64,000 bases of DNA, from positions 1-64,000 of the forward strand of contig LLCB01000020.1 in assembly GCA_001414345.1 (NCBI GenBank). Direction: 5' to 3'. Both the position numbers and the translations under genes were made by a program. Shown here in pieces: positions 1-12,990 of this stretch. A model generated the notes under the pieces. The model was not told the origin of the DNA and ran no database searches. It saw only the letters and a list, made by a program, of their open reading frames with translations. Position 1 is the first letter of the stretch; every line of letters begins with the position of its first letter. This DNA is from Hymenoscyphus infarciens (taxonomy: Eukaryota > Ascomycota > Leotiomycetes > Helotiales > Helotiaceae).

Positions 1-127
1 CTATAGCCTACATGTATATATAGAGTAGATAGCTTCTCAGTTTTTCATTCAAGTTAATCAATTCTTTTTCACCTTTTCACTTCTTACGTAATCCATTGTT
101 GCTTTGTGAACTGTGACCAATCCAAGA
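1..127 (+). repeat. 5' LTR of Copia-1 (3' part only)
   Basis: This is identical over its visible 127 bp to the end of the LTR at 5826-5952. The boundary is set where the two copies diverge, just after CCAATCCAAGA; the left copy continues into the primer-binding site. Confidence 0.9.
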
Positions 128-1154
128 GGTTATGGGCCCGGCATAGTTCATTTCTACACAACTTTGTTTCACGTGACCTGGTGTCACTTTCGCGTCAGAT
201 ACCCTCTTACGCAACACGTCGATTACTTCCGATTCTACATCGTTAAGAGTTTTTTATTTTTTATTTTTTCGAGGTTTTCTTTCAAAAGATATCACTAGTC
301 TACTTACCCCTTGTACTACGCCCTGGTGGATTACTAAGCGCCTATCTTAGTCTAGTACATTGTGAGCGAAGAGTACGCCCTGTGGGATTACTAGTTTTTG
401 TCTTCTTGCTTCTTGTAGTTGGATAACCAAGAGTCAAGGTTAGTACCTCCTCATATTATGCTACGTAATATTACGTCATTTTAACCTCTATTCTATTAAA
501 TAGATGATTTAATCAAGAACCGAGGCTATTCTTACAATCGGACAACAAGACTTTAAAACAATTGTTAACGTATATCTTAGACTCCGAGCTTTACTCGACA
601 GACACTACGTTATTAAAATATCTTAGAACTAAGGTAACCTTAAAGATCAGCCTATTATATCTATCCCCTAGCTTAGTATCACTCTAGTCAACTTATATAG
701 TAACTTTTTGTCCTAAAACCTTATTACTAAACGTTGTCTTAGCAGTATAGTCGGTGCTGACATCGAGTATACTAGCTTACTAGAAAGCCCTACACTGAGT
801 ACTACTAAAATAGACCGTCTTACTAGTGTGTTTAAACGCCTAGAAACAAAAGCTATTTTTTGTGAAGACTGGTTTGAAGACCTTATATACTCTGTCTAGC
901 TAGCAATATTTAACAAAGCATATGATAAGCTTCCTCTTGAGCCTAAAACTAGACAACTTCTTAATTTATAAAACACTTTTTGTACTTATATTACTCTGAG
1001 AGTATATAAACCCTTTACTGTATCATTGTTAGTCTAGTAGGTTCTAGAATAATAAAAATTCTGGTTTTCTGACTACTTTTGATATTACGTGACTACGTGT
1101 ATTTTTCGTGTTAGTCCTTCTCTTAACTAAAACACGCTCTTTTGTTAAACTACA

Positions 1155-4100
1155 ATGTCTTTTAGTTCTTTTAAGGGTAGTAAATTAGTTGGAAAAACCA
1201 ACTATATAGAATAGTATAGAGAGGCTAAACTCTTTCTAGAAATTAATAGATTTATGTTATATATAGACTTATCTGTTACTAGACCTAATAAAGATCTATA
1301 CTATATAAATAGAGAACCTAGGTCAGCTGAACTTAGTGTTAAATACAAGGAACGTAACTCTGACTATACTAGAAATAGCTAAAAAGCCTTAGGGGCTATT
1401 AAGTCTATTATATCTATTAATAATATAGACCGATTTAAAGATAAAACTAGCCCTAATACTATATAGGCGTATATAATAGCTACATATAGGGAATCTAGTT
1501 TTAATCTAATCAGTCGATACCTAGATATAATTATTAAATCTAGCTAAAGCTCTTATAAGAACGTAGACGAATATATAAGCGCTATATAGAGTGCAGCTCT
1601 ATATCTTAAAGACTTAAGACATCCGATGCCTAAAAGCTATATAGCTTGGATTATATTTAAAGGGCTTAATAGTAGCTTTAAAGGTTTTATATTAAGAAAA
1701 TACGAAGAGCTAGGAAAAGATTTATCTAAAATTAATATAGATATTCTTATATCTGAACTTATATTAGAAGAAGCTAGAATAGAATCTAGTAATAACCTAG
1801 AAGCTAATAAAGCTAAAAAGGCTAATAAAGCTATAAATAAAGGAAATGAAATTCCTATTTATACTCATTATAATAAGAGAGGACATATAATTTCTAAATA
1901 CTTTATACTACACCTAGAGCTAAAATTAAATAAGAAATCTAATAATACTAGTAGTAATACTAGTAATACTAGTACTAATACTAGTAGTAGTACTGATTCG
2001 AAAAACAACGATAATAGTACTTCAAAAGTATTATATACAGCTATACTAAATACTTCTTATAAAGCATCTAAAGAGTCTAAAGTTATACTAGACTCTAGTG
2101 CTACCAAACATTATACACCTAATAAAGATTAGATTCTAAACTTTAAACCTATAAAAGGACCAACTATTAGTATAGCAGACGGCACTAAGCTACCTATACT
2201 AGGAGTTGGTATAATGCCGATAATAAGTTCTAATAATATTAAAATAAACTTATTAGAAGTAAATTATATCCCAGATATCGCTACTACTCTAATTTCGACT
2301 AAAGCTCTTACTAAGAATGGCTTTAATATTAGTATAGACGATAAGAACGTATATACTTATAATAAACTACTAGACGCGACTATAAACGTAAACTAGGAAT
2401 ACAACGCTTATTATCTTAATATTAATATAGATTATACAAAGCTTGAAAAAACGTTATATATTACAAAAATAAAAGAGCTTAATATCGACTTATTATATCG
2501 AAGATTAAATCATATTAATATTAATATATTATTAAAAACTATATCACTTACTAAGGGATATACTATCAATTCTAATAGTAAGAAAGAACTAGACAATTAT
2601 GAAAATTATTATAAAGGAAAGATAACTAAGAATATAAGTTATATCCCTCTAAGTAATTATAACTTTAAGTCTTTAGAATACTTCGATATAGATATTCTAG
2701 GACCACTTAGAATTAAAAGACTTCTAGGCGAAATATACGCTCTTATATATACATGTCGTAAAACTAGAGCTGTATTTATATATACTATAAAGTATAAATT
2801 AGAAGCCTTTAATAAGTTAGTTGAAATAAATAACTTATTAAAAAATTAATTTAATAAAAGTATTAAAAGTCTATACTTAGATAATGCTAAGGAATTTAAG
2901 TCTAATAAGTAGGATACCTATATTAAAGACTAAAGTATTATATATAACTATACTAGTCTATATAGTCCCAAGCAGAACGGTATTACAGAAAGACTTAATT
3001 GATATTTAATAGAACGTATAATTACTATATATTTAGAAAAATCTATATTACTTTATCTCTGGCCTTATATAGCTTGTTCTATTATATATATAAAGAATTA
3101 GGTATATAATAGCATTACAAAATCTATACTATATAAGGATATATTTAACACAAGCCCTGATATATCATATATAAGTACTCTTGGATCTCTTTATTATATT
3201 TTAATATTAAAAGAAATAAGAGCTAAAAACGCTAAAGGAAAACTAGCTGATAAGTCATATAAAGGAATATTAGTAGGCTAAGAGTCTTCTAATAACTTCC
3301 TTATATATATACTAGAACTTGGGAAAGTTATTAATACAAGAGATGTTATAATAAAAGAAGACTTTATATATAAAGATGAATTTATTATAAAAGAAAACTA
3401 CTCTATACTCTTAGAAGAAGAGTCTATAGATTAGGATTATCTACAAGAAATAACTAGTTATGTGAATACGCGTCCAGAGGGCGATAGTCCCACTCTTACA
3501 GAACATAAGGAGTTAAGCAATAATAACAACGACGACTCAAACGACGACCCAAACGACGAAACATATATAGATGACGTCGACGAATTAGAACAAGACAATG
3601 TTATAGGGTTAGGCTCTAATATAAATCTTAGACCAAGAGGTAGACGCGTTAATCCTATAGAAAGAGATATAGACGCGTTAGAAATCGACGAGCTTCAAGC
3701 GCTAATAGCTATATATCACCACGCATCACTCGCTTATTTAAACTCTAAAATAGAGAGCGATAGTACTGAAAAGGTTATTATTAATAAAATATCTAACACT
3801 ACTATTCTAGAGCCAAAAAGCTATAAAGAAGCTATAAGCGATATTAATCCTTATAAAGACTACTAGATTAGATCTATATAAAAGGAATTAAATACTCTTA
3901 TAAGTAATAAAACTTAGAATGTTATTACTAGTAGTAACGCTAGTAAAGACGCTAAGCCTATTAAGATAAGATGGGTTTATAAACTAAAAGAATCTAATAG
4001 TATAATAGAATTTAAATTACGATTTATAGTCAAAGGTTTTAAACAGTTATATAAAAGAGACTATATAGACTCTTTTATAAGAGTTATTAAGTAAATGAGC

Positions 4101-5432
4101 TAGAAAGTCTTATTTGCCCTAGTACTATTATATAACTTTATAATATAGAAAATCGACATAGTTTTAGCTTTTATATAAGGGGATATAGATATAGAAAGAC
4201 TAAATATCACCCTCTTAGAAGGAATAAACAAATATCTACATATCCCTAGGTCACGTGATAATACGTTAAAAAACACAAAAACCCCTCTTAACTAAATCGT
4301 ATATTTAGAACTCCTAAAAGCCCTTTATAGATTAAAACAATCAACTAGAATCTAGTTTACTACACTAGTTACTATACTTTTAGAACTAGGCTTCAAAGTA
4401 CTAAGTACTAATTTATATATATATGTAAATTGTTATACCAGTATATATATATATATATATATAGATAACTTAGTAATAATTAGACTTATAAAAGAACTTA
4501 TTAAAAGTCTTATTAATAAACTTAAGAAATACTTTAATATTAAAGACTTAGGTCCTATTAAAGACTACTTAGGCGTAGATATTATCAGGGAAAATAAATA
4601 GCTTAAACTAAGCTAAGAAAAATATATATCTAAAGTATTAGATAAGCATAATCTCCTTAATTATAATCTTATTTATATATTGATGGATTCTAAGATTAAA
4701 TTAATACTAAATTAATTTTAAGCTAGTCTAGAAGATACTAGACTATTTCAAGTAATAATCAGCTATTTACTATATATCTTTATTTATACTAGACTAGATA
4801 TTACCTACGCTACTATTATACTATCAAGATATGTATCAAACCCTTCTAAAGAATACTTTATAGTAGCTAAGTGTATATTAAGATATCTAAAAACAACTAT
4901 TCACTACTATATTATATATACAATAAAAGATACATCTAGCTATTTTATAAGCAGCTTTTATAACTCCAATTACACCAGCGATATTAATAGTGCTAAATCA
5001 ACTACTAGATATATTTTTTACTTAGCTAAGAGACTAATTATATGGTGTTCTAAGCTATAAAGCATTATAGCTTAATCTACAACTAAAGCTGAATATATAG
5101 CTATAAATACAGCCTCAAAAGAATCTGTCTATATAATAGCCTTAGTTAAAGAACTAGGTTTTTATAAACAAAAGAAATTCAGTTTATATACTAATAATAA
5201 AGGAGCTCTACAATTAGGCTACAACCCTATATATCACAAAAGAATAAAGTATATAGTAGTCAAATACTACTATATAAGAGACTTACTAGTCAAAGGAACT
5301 ATAGATCTAATATATATAAAATCAATAGACTAAAAAGCAAACAGCTTTACTAAAGCACTTAATAAAACAAAATTCCAACAATTCCTTATATAATTAGGAA
5401 TAATAAGTCACATACTGACACACGAAAACTAA
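1155..5432 (+). pseudogene. Copia-1 gag-pol polyprotein, stop-riddled
   Basis: An ATG at 1155 opens a 1425-codon frame ending at TAA 5430-5432. Open stretches at 1626-2132, 2214-2396 and 3462-3866 all lie in that same frame, so the damage is point mutation without indels. The gag zinc knuckle near 1857-1898 reads Y-x2-Y-x4-H-x4-Y instead of C-C-H-C. The protease active site near 2090 reads DSSA instead of DSGA. The integrase region (about 2470-3300) still shows the D, D and E catalytic residues but its CxxC reads YxxY. The reverse transcriptase box near 4465 reads YIDN instead of YVDD. The RNase H end (about 4950-5400) is recognisable. Stops are TAG or TAA where CAG, CAA or TGG is expected, and Cys to Tyr is G to A. 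All of this matches CpA-to-TpA mutation on either strand, as in RIP. Confidence 0.88.
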
Positions 5433-5494
5433 AAATCAATACTCTTAACTAACACGTCGAAATAAATTAAATAGAAGTACTTATTAAAAGGACG

Positions 5495-5952
5495 TGTTAG
5501 TATATAATAAGTACTTATACTAGTACTTAATCATATTAGTATAGCATAATATCCCTAATATCCCTAGATCGACGATACGTAGCCTAGACAAACGGTACCC
5601 GATACAGATCACTAGTATCTAACGGACTGAATACTATCCGACGAACTGAATACTATCCGAGTATACGGATTAACACTATCCAACAGACTGAATACTATCC
5701 GACGGACTAAACACTATCTAACGGACTGAACACTATCCGAGTATACAGATCAACACTATCCGACGGATTAGTTATATCCGTAGTTTCAGACTTAGAACTA
5801 TACTAGTATTAGACTAGAAGGCTGGCTATAGCCTACATGTATATATAGAGTAGATAGCTTCTCAGTTTTTCATTCAAGTTAATCAATTCTTTTTCACCTT
5901 TTCACTTCTTACGTAATCCATTGTTGCTTTGTGAACTGTGACCAATCCAAGA
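5495..5952 (+). repeat. 3' LTR of Copia-1
   Basis: It starts TGTTAG directly after the purine tract at 5485-5492 and ends where similarity to the 5' LTR stops. Length is about 458 bp. It contains a cluster of 19-bp tandem repeats in its first half (listed separately). Confidence 0.85.
5619..5770 (+). repeat. 19-bp tandem repeats inside the Copia-1 LTR
   Basis: About six to seven imperfect copies of ACGGACTGAATACTATCCG, some separated by AGTATACGGATTAACACT-like spacers. In the inverted fragment at 7303-8851 the corresponding stretch (about 8580-8760) is a decayed version with a similar period. The position in the U3 part of the LTR fits a promoter or enhancer array, which is inference. Confidence 0.75.
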
Positions 5953-7207
5953 AAATCGGTATTAAATCGATTTTAATAGGTTCGGAATAGGTTCTGAATA
6001 GGTTCTAAATAGGTTTAGAATAGGTTTGAAATAGGTTCTAAACCTCTCTAAATAGGTTTAGAACCTATTATGAATTATTGAAACGTTTAGAGCTATAGCT
6101 AGACTGTAGTTTAGAAAGGTTCTAAACTTATTTAGAGCTTATTTAGAGAGGTTCTAAACCTATTCTGAATCGTAGAAACGTTTGAAGCTATAGCTGGGCC
6201 GTAGTTTAGAAAGGTTCTAAACCTATTTAGAACTTATTTAGATAGGTTCTAAACCTATTCTGAATTAATTAGAATCGTCGAATTAATTAGAGCTATAGCT
6301 AGCTATATTTTAGAGCGGTTTAAAGTAGTTCTAAGTAGTTTCGAATAGCTTCTAAGCTATTCTATTATATTATTAGCTATAGGTCGGCTACGTATTAATA
6401 CTAGTAAGTCTTAAAAAGTACTTAGAAGAAAAAACAAAAAGTCTAGAGAGAGTGGTTTTTTTTTTCAAAGGCGATTTAAGCGGCTTTTTATATATAAACC
6501 TTAAATAATTTTTATATTCTAGTGCTCCTTAAATTTAGGGCTACTAGCGTAAAGGTTTTAGCATGTCACGTGACTGGGTCACATGGTGGGGCGTGGCTTT
6601 TGTGCTAGGGTCGCTCTTGCCGAGCACGCTACGTACAACTAGCTACGTAGTAGGCTTGGCGTACGCACGGGCCACCTCCACCTTCGACTTCGATATCAAC
6701 GACGACGACGTTAACTCTCTACCGCCATTGTATCGCATTCGATACTCGGCATCGGTCCGCTTATCGGCATTGTAATCCACGTCGTATTCGTCGCGTTCGC
6801 TACTCCGGTCAATTCCACGTCGTCGGACGATATAGGCACATTTCACGGTCGGACTTTCGGTAGAGCGAATCAGGGCCCTTGAATTAGTTACCTAGCGAAT
6901 CAGAAGCATCGGATTTGTCATCTACGTCATCGCTGTCGCTGTCGCTTTTACAGTACGTACTGTTTCCACCCTTACTTCCTAAACTGACGTACGTGCCTTA
7001 TAGTTTCCGACAGACCGACCAACCGATAGACCGACTGAACGATCCAACCAATCACATCGCGGCATACATACAGGGATGACGTCATTTTAGTCGGTGGAAT
7101 AATCGGTAGAATCGGTGGAATCAGTGGAAGCAGGACGTATTCGACGAACCAGGGCATGTTACGTAAGAGTAGTGTAGCCACGTAATATATGCCTGATCAC
7201 GTGATTT
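5953..7207. repeat. R1 repeat, least mutated copy
   Basis: A repeat with no recognised coding capacity. 5965-6260 is a minisatellite of AATAGGTTCTAAA/TTTAGAACCTATT words in both orientations. 6412-7207 matches 22,470-23,370 colinearly and matches 27,640-27,790 in inverted orientation. The core 6566-7204 begins and ends with the palindrome TCACGTGA, suggesting short terminal repeats of a non-autonomous DNA element. This copy is much richer in CA/TG/CG than the others. The open stretches at 6563-6775 and 6643-7181 have no recognisable product. Confidence 0.6.
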
Positions 7208-7227
7208 CACTTTCAAATGCTTTTTAT

Positions 7228-7284
7228 AGCTCCTTTTCCAGCTCTTTTTCCAGCTCTTTTTCCAGCTCTTTTTCCAGCTCTTTT
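7228..7284 (+). repeat. 12-bp tandem repeat
   Basis: Five near-identical units of AGCTCTTTTTCC in a row, at the junction between the R1 repeat and the inverted Copia-1 fragment. Confidence 0.9.
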
Positions 7285-7302
7285 GTTCTCAGGTCTTTTT
7301 CG

Positions 7303-8851
7303 ACACTAGCTTATATTTAATACTAAGCTCTGCTAATCTATGCTCTCTATTTATATAGTATAGAGCCTTATTAGGTCTAGTAATAAATAAGTCTATATAT
7401 GACATAAATCTATTAATTTCTAGAAAGAGTTTAGCCTCTCTAATTCTATATAGTTAGTTTTTCTAACTAATTTACTGCCCTTAAAAGAACTAAAAGACAT
7501 TGTAGTTTAACGAAAGAGAAGGACTAATACGAAAAATACGTATAGTTACGTGATATTAAAAAGTAGTTAGAAAACTAGAATTTTTATTATTCTAGAACCT
7601 ACTAGACTAAAATAGTGATATAGTAAAGGGCTTATATACTCTTAGAGTATTTTAAGTATAAAGAAAAAAGATTTATAAATTAAGAAGTTATCTAGTTTTA
7701 GGCTTAAGAGGAAGCTTATTATATACTTCGTTAAATATTACTAGCTAGATAGAGTATATAAGGTCTTTAAACTAGTCTTTATAAAAAATAGCTTTTATTT
7801 CTAAGCGTTTAAATATACTAGTAAGACGGTCTATTTTAGTAGTACTTAGTATAGAGCTTTCTAGTAAGCTAGTATACCTAATATCAGCGCCGACTATACT
7901 ACTAAGACAACGTTTAGTAATAAGGTTTCAAGATAAAAAGTTACTATATAAGTTAACTAGAGTAATACTAAGCTAGGGGACAGATATCCTAGGCTAATCT
8001 TTAAGGTTACCTTAGTTCTAAGATATTTTAATAACATAGTGTCTATTAAGTAAAGCTTAGAGTCTAAGATATATACTAATAATTATTTTAAAGTCTTATT
8101 ATCTAATTATAAGAATAGCCTTAGTTCTTAATTAAATCATCTATTTAATAGAATAGAGGTTAAAATAATATAGTATTATATAGTATAATATAAGGTACTA
8201 ACCTTAACTCTTAGTTATCTAACTATAAGAAGTAAGAAGATAAAAAACTAGTAATCCTATAAGGCGTACTCTTTGCTTATAATATACTAGACTAAGATAG
8301 GCGCTTAGTAATCTACTAGGGCGTAGTATAAGAGGTAAGTAGACTAGTAATATCTTTTAAAAGAAAACCTTGAAAAAATAAAAATAAAAAAAAAACTCTT
8401 AATAATATAGAATCGGAAGTAATTAATATATTATATAAGAAGTAAAAGGTAAAAAACGAATTAATTGACTTAAATAAAAACTAAGAAGCTATCTACTCTA
8501 TATATATATATAAGCTATATCTAGCCTTCTAGTCTAATACTAGTATAGTCTCGAGTCTAAAACTATGCTCTAAGTTTAAAACTATAGATATAACTAATCT
8601 ATTAAATAGTGTTAATCTATATACTTAGATAGTATTTAGTCTATTAGATAGTATTAATCTATATTAGATATTAATTAGTCTATTAGATACTAGTAATCTA
8701 TATTAGATATTATTTAGTTCGTTAGATACTAGTACTCTATATTAGATACTGTTTATCTAGGCTTAGAAATCGTCGATCTAGAGATATTATACTATACTAG
8801 TATAATTAATTATAATTAATTACAAGCACAAGTGCTTATTATATGCTAATA
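7303..8851 (-). mobile_element. Inverted fragment of Copia-1 (LTR, leader, start of gag)
   Basis: The reverse complement matches Copia-1 from the start of its LTR (TATTAG at 8851, TGTTAG in the intact LTR), through the leader, to about position 1345 of the element inside gag; the gag ATG matches at about 7501. The copy is heavily C-to-T/G-to-A shifted relative to the 1-1345 copy, for example ctggtggattac versus ctagtagattac. The rest of gag-pol is absent, so this is a truncated relic. Confidence 0.85.
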
Positions 8852-10002
8852 TAAATTCAATAGTAACTTAATAATACTATAAGAGAGCTTAAATTTATTA
8901 AATTAAATAAATCTTTCTTAAAGTTATATACTTTTATTAATAGATTATTTACTAATAATAAAGACTTATTATTATAAATCAATTATAATATTATACTTAT
9001 AAATAAGAATAATAATACTAATATTTTATATTAGTTTTCTATAGTGTTTTAGTATTAGATTTATATATAATAAGCTCTAGATTTAATACTATAGCTTTAA
9101 TTAAATTAACTTTAAAAAGTATCTTAGGATTTAAGATTCTACTTATAGTATATACTAATTTAAAGTCTATTTATAAATATATAACTAAATTAAGTATAAC
9201 TAAAGAGAAGCGACTAATAATTAATATTATATACTTATAAGAGATATATAAGTTAAGAGAGATTAATAAGATTAAATAGATTAATAGTATATATAATTTT
9301 ATAGATACTATAATAAAAAAGAGTTACTATAATATCTTATAAAAGTTAATTAATATAAATAAGCTAGATATTAATCTTATAAAATAGGTAGAATAGAATA
9401 AGAGATAATAGAGAATTAAAATAAGGCCTTTTTATTAGCTAAGAATAAGAAATAGAGAGCTTTAATTAGTTAGATTAAATATAAGATTTTAATAATTTTA
9501 AGTAACTTTAACCTTTTACTAGTATTAGTATACTTAAGAGTAAGTAACTACTCGGGATAATATACGTAGAAACACGTAACCTTCTTACTTAAGAACTATT
9601 TAGATAGGTATTATAGCTAGTTCTACTTAGTATATATACACGAATATATAACTCTTTTTATATCGCTTTAACTATAAGTTATACTAATAACTTAATTCTT
9701 TTCATTTTAGTAAAGAGTTAGATATTATTAGAAAGATTAGATACTATTATTATTACTATTATTATCACTATTATTATTACTATTATTATTACTATTACTA
9801 TTACTATTACTATTACTATTATTATTACTATTATTACTCTTATTATTACTCTATATTCTTAAGTATTTATTTATAATAAGATCTAAAGACTTTAGTACTA
9901 GCTCTTTCTAATACTATAGCTCTTAACTCTATATTTAATTACTTAGTCTAGTTAAGCTTAGTAGTAGTATTATATAGTAATTAAAATATAAATATCTTAT
10001 AT
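8852..10002 (+). mobile_element. 3' remnant of a third Copia element (RNase H plus partial LTR)
   Basis: Between about 9050 and 9420 the + strand reads as the RNase H end of a Copia polyprotein: a decayed version of the family motif TDSKSLYDCLVKLGTTQEKR and of the downstream IKWIDGxTNPADAMTKS region. An LTR-like sequence starts near 9522; its reverse complement recurs at about 21,258 and below. The remnant is cut off at 10,003 by the LTR of Copia-2. Stops are frequent; no function is expected. Confidence 0.65.
9736..9850 (+). repeat. (TTA)n microsatellite
   Basis: About 115 bp of TTA/CTA/TCA triplets inside the Copia-3 remnant. Confidence 0.9.
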
Positions 10003-10515
10003 TATAATATATATAATAATATAAGATTAGCAAGTCGAGGATTTAAAGTATTTAAGTCTAAGATAATAAAATTATTATAAATAATTTATAACTTAGGCTA
10101 TAGGCTACCTAGGATTACGTGCTTAATCTTATATAGGCCTATTTGATAAGCCTAATAAGTGTGTTATGTGACTGTGCGTCTATAACGTGTTAGAGGCGCT
10201 CTAGAGTAACGTGTTAATATGTGGACCTAAAACAAAGGATTCTTTGTTTTAGCTCTTTATTCTAAAAGTATAAAGAAATCGCTAGATCGGTATAAGTCTA
10301 CTACCTTAGTAGGTATTACGTGTTATAGACCTAATTTTATACCTGGTTCCGCGTGCTAAGACTGCTAAGCCTTCGGTTTATATAAGAGGGCTTTTAGTAT
10401 ACTGAAAAGATGAAAAATAAGGTATATATATATATATACTTATATATTTATATATATATATAATTTATATATATTTACTCCCTAACTGCTTTACTACGTA
10501 ACTATTCTTATATAG
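10003..10515 (+). repeat. 5' LTR of Copia-2
   Basis: About 513 bp, matching 19,973-20,474. It contains a TATATA tract near 10,422. Some CA/TG sites kept here are TA in the 3' copy and vice versa, so the two LTRs mutated independently after insertion. Confidence 0.85.
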
Positions 10516-10544
10516 TAGTAATACCTTCCTATAATAAACATATA

Positions 10545-12990
10545 AGCATTTAGAAGCTTAAGAGCTCTGTAAATTATAAAGTCTAGGCTATATATACTAA
10601 GGCTTTCCTTACTAAGGAAGGATAAATTGAATCGATTATGTCTTATATTGAAGGCGACCTTGAATAAGAACGTAAAGTATTAAGTAATATAATATTACTT
10701 ATAAAAGACGGCCTGCTTTTATAAATTTAAGATAAGAATAATGCTAAAGCGGCTTAGGACGTACTTAAGAACCTCTATAGTCTTAAAGGGTTCTCTTCTA
10801 AATTTATACTATGTAGAGAGTTTTTTAATACCTCTTTAGAGAGGTTCTCTTTTATAGAAGAATACTTTAATAAGGTTAAATATCTTAGTGATTAATTAAG
10901 AGCTAAAGGTATAGAACTACCTAGATAGGTATAGTTTAGGTACTTAATAATCTAAGTAAGGATTATAAGAATATTATATCTAATATAACTTAATTCTTAT
11001 AAAACGATATTAATACTTATACTATAGAGAACTTATTCTCTAATCTTATAGACGAGTCTAAAAGATAAGAGTCTAAGGAAGAAGAAGCCTTTATAAGCTC
11101 TACTTCTTATAAGAACTCTTATAAAGGAAAGAAGCCTTATAAGATTATAAAAGGGAAATACTATACCTATTATAAGTAGGCTATATACTTTATAAATAAG
11201 TGTTACTACCTTAATTTATAAAAAGTACTTAAAGGCTTTGTATTTAAAAAGGGTATACTTAGGGCTAGCTTTAATAAAGAAAGGGAAGAAAAGAGCCTAT
11301 CTTAAGATAAAAGAGATATAAACGTTGATATTATGTTTACTAACCTTGATTATAATAACGCTTAAGTTATTAATAAAGGAGAGGATAATATTAGCCTAGA
11401 TAATCTAGACTTTGAGGTAAATAATACTAGAAATAACTTTATAAACTTTAATACTAATACTAGTATAGATACCTTTAACTCCTTATTAAATAAATAAGCT
11501 AAATAGGTTCTTACTACTACTACCTCTAACTCTATAAATAATAAATCTAATTTTATACTAGACATTATTACTATAAAATATATAATATATAATAAGCTCT
11601 ATTTTGTAGATTATAAGCCTAGTAATAAACTAGTTAAGTAGAGCGAAGTAAAAACAATTAGTATTAAGGGAGTTGGTTTTGTTTATATTAGGTTTAAAGA
11701 TAATAATATTCTTAAGTCTTTTATACTTAAAAACTGTTTATATATATCCTTAATAAGTTAAAGTGAATTAGTAAATTCCTATACTATATTTACCTTTAAT
11801 AACTACTATATTAAAGATAATAAAATAAATAAGCTTATAACTAAAGGTAATAAGATAGATAACTTATATTATTTAGATATTATTCCTCTTAGATATAAAA
11901 ATACTATATTAAGTAATATTATACTTAATATGATAAAGTATAAAAATATAGATAAACTATGCTTATATAATAGACTAGGATATATTAGTCTATAAGTATT
12001 AAATAAGATTATTAATACTATAAAAGGTTATAATAATATTATATCTAATAAAGATATAGATAATAGTATTATTAATTATGAAAACTGTCTTAAAGGTAAA
12101 TTTACTAATAAGATAAATAGACTAATAAGCAGTAGAGTCTTTAGTCTATTAGAAAAAGTTAGTAGCGATCTATATGGTCCTATAAAACCTAATACTTATA
12201 ATAACTATAAATACTTTATAACCTTTTTAGATAAGCACTCTAGGTTCTTAGAAGTTAAATTACTTAGAAGTAAAAGTAAGGCCTTTATAGCTTTTAAAGA
12301 ATTTAAGAATAGAGAAGAAAATAATATAAATAATAAGCGTATAAGAATATTTAATATAGATAATAGTATTAAATTCGTTAATAATAAATTTAATACCTAT
12401 TTAAAAGAATATAGAATAATATATTAATTATCACCTATTTATACTCCTGAATCTAATAGTTTAGTAGAGAGAATAAATTATACTATACTTAATAAAGCTA
12501 GATGTCTTTTATATTAGGCTAACTTACTGTTTATATTTTAGAGAGAAGCTATATTAATAGCTACTTATTTATATAATAGAACACCTTACTCTAAATTAGA
12601 CTATAAAACTCCTTATAAACTTAAATATAAGGAATAATCTTATATAGGTAATATAAAGACATTTGGTTTTATAGCTTACTATAAGAATAAATAAAATAGT
12701 ATTAAAAAGCTAGATGAAAAAGCTAATAAAGCTATACTAATAGGCTTTAACGAAAACTTATATAAGCTCTATAATATTATACTTAAAAAACCTATTTAGG
12801 TTAGAGACGTATATATAATAGAAAATAAGTTTTTAGATACTATAAGAGATATAATAAATGATAGAGAACTTAATATAAATTTTTTCGGAATTAATAAAGT
12901 AACTCTAAAAGCCTCGAAATACGTTTAGACGATCGTTAGACAGTCTAGAAAGAGACTAAAGTACTCTACAATTATACTAAATAATTATAG
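10545..12990 (+). pseudogene. Copia-2 gag, protease and integrase, first half of broken gag-pol
   Basis: The reading starts with a UBN2-type gag (KLKSSVNYKVWAI). A zinc knuckle follows near 11,160 with Cys and His replaced by Tyr, then a protease region near 11,550 (ILDxxxxKYII, lacking the normal SG) and an integrase core (about 11,950-12,650) with DxxSRFLEV, the NIDNS region and the SLVERIN region. TAG/TAA stops are frequent. The frame is cut at 12,990 by the LINE and resumes at 18,058. Confidence 0.8.

Larger units (their letters stand above)
1..5952 (+). mobile_element. Copia-type LTR retrotransposon (Copia-1), 5' end outside window
   Basis: The first 127 bases repeat without a mismatch at 5826-5952, so the window opens inside the 5' LTR of an element whose complete 3' LTR is 5495-5952. 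A tRNA-like primer site (GGTTATGGGCCCGG) follows the 5' LTR at about 128, and a purine tract (AAAAGGA) precedes the 3' LTR. Between them one frame reads gag, protease, integrase, reverse transcriptase and RNase H in the Copia (Pseudoviridae-like) order. The LTRs and leader keep many CA and TG dinucleotides, whereas the coding part is nearly devoid of them and full of stops, so it cannot encode its own proteins. Confidence 0.9.

Noticed and set aside
1155..5432. Reassigned stop codons (TAG/TAA read as Gln/Trp)
   Set aside because: The stops coincide with Cys-to-Tyr and Gly-to-Ser losses at essential residues, and the single-copy genes to the right use TAG, TAA and TGA as normal stops. Mutation explains it.
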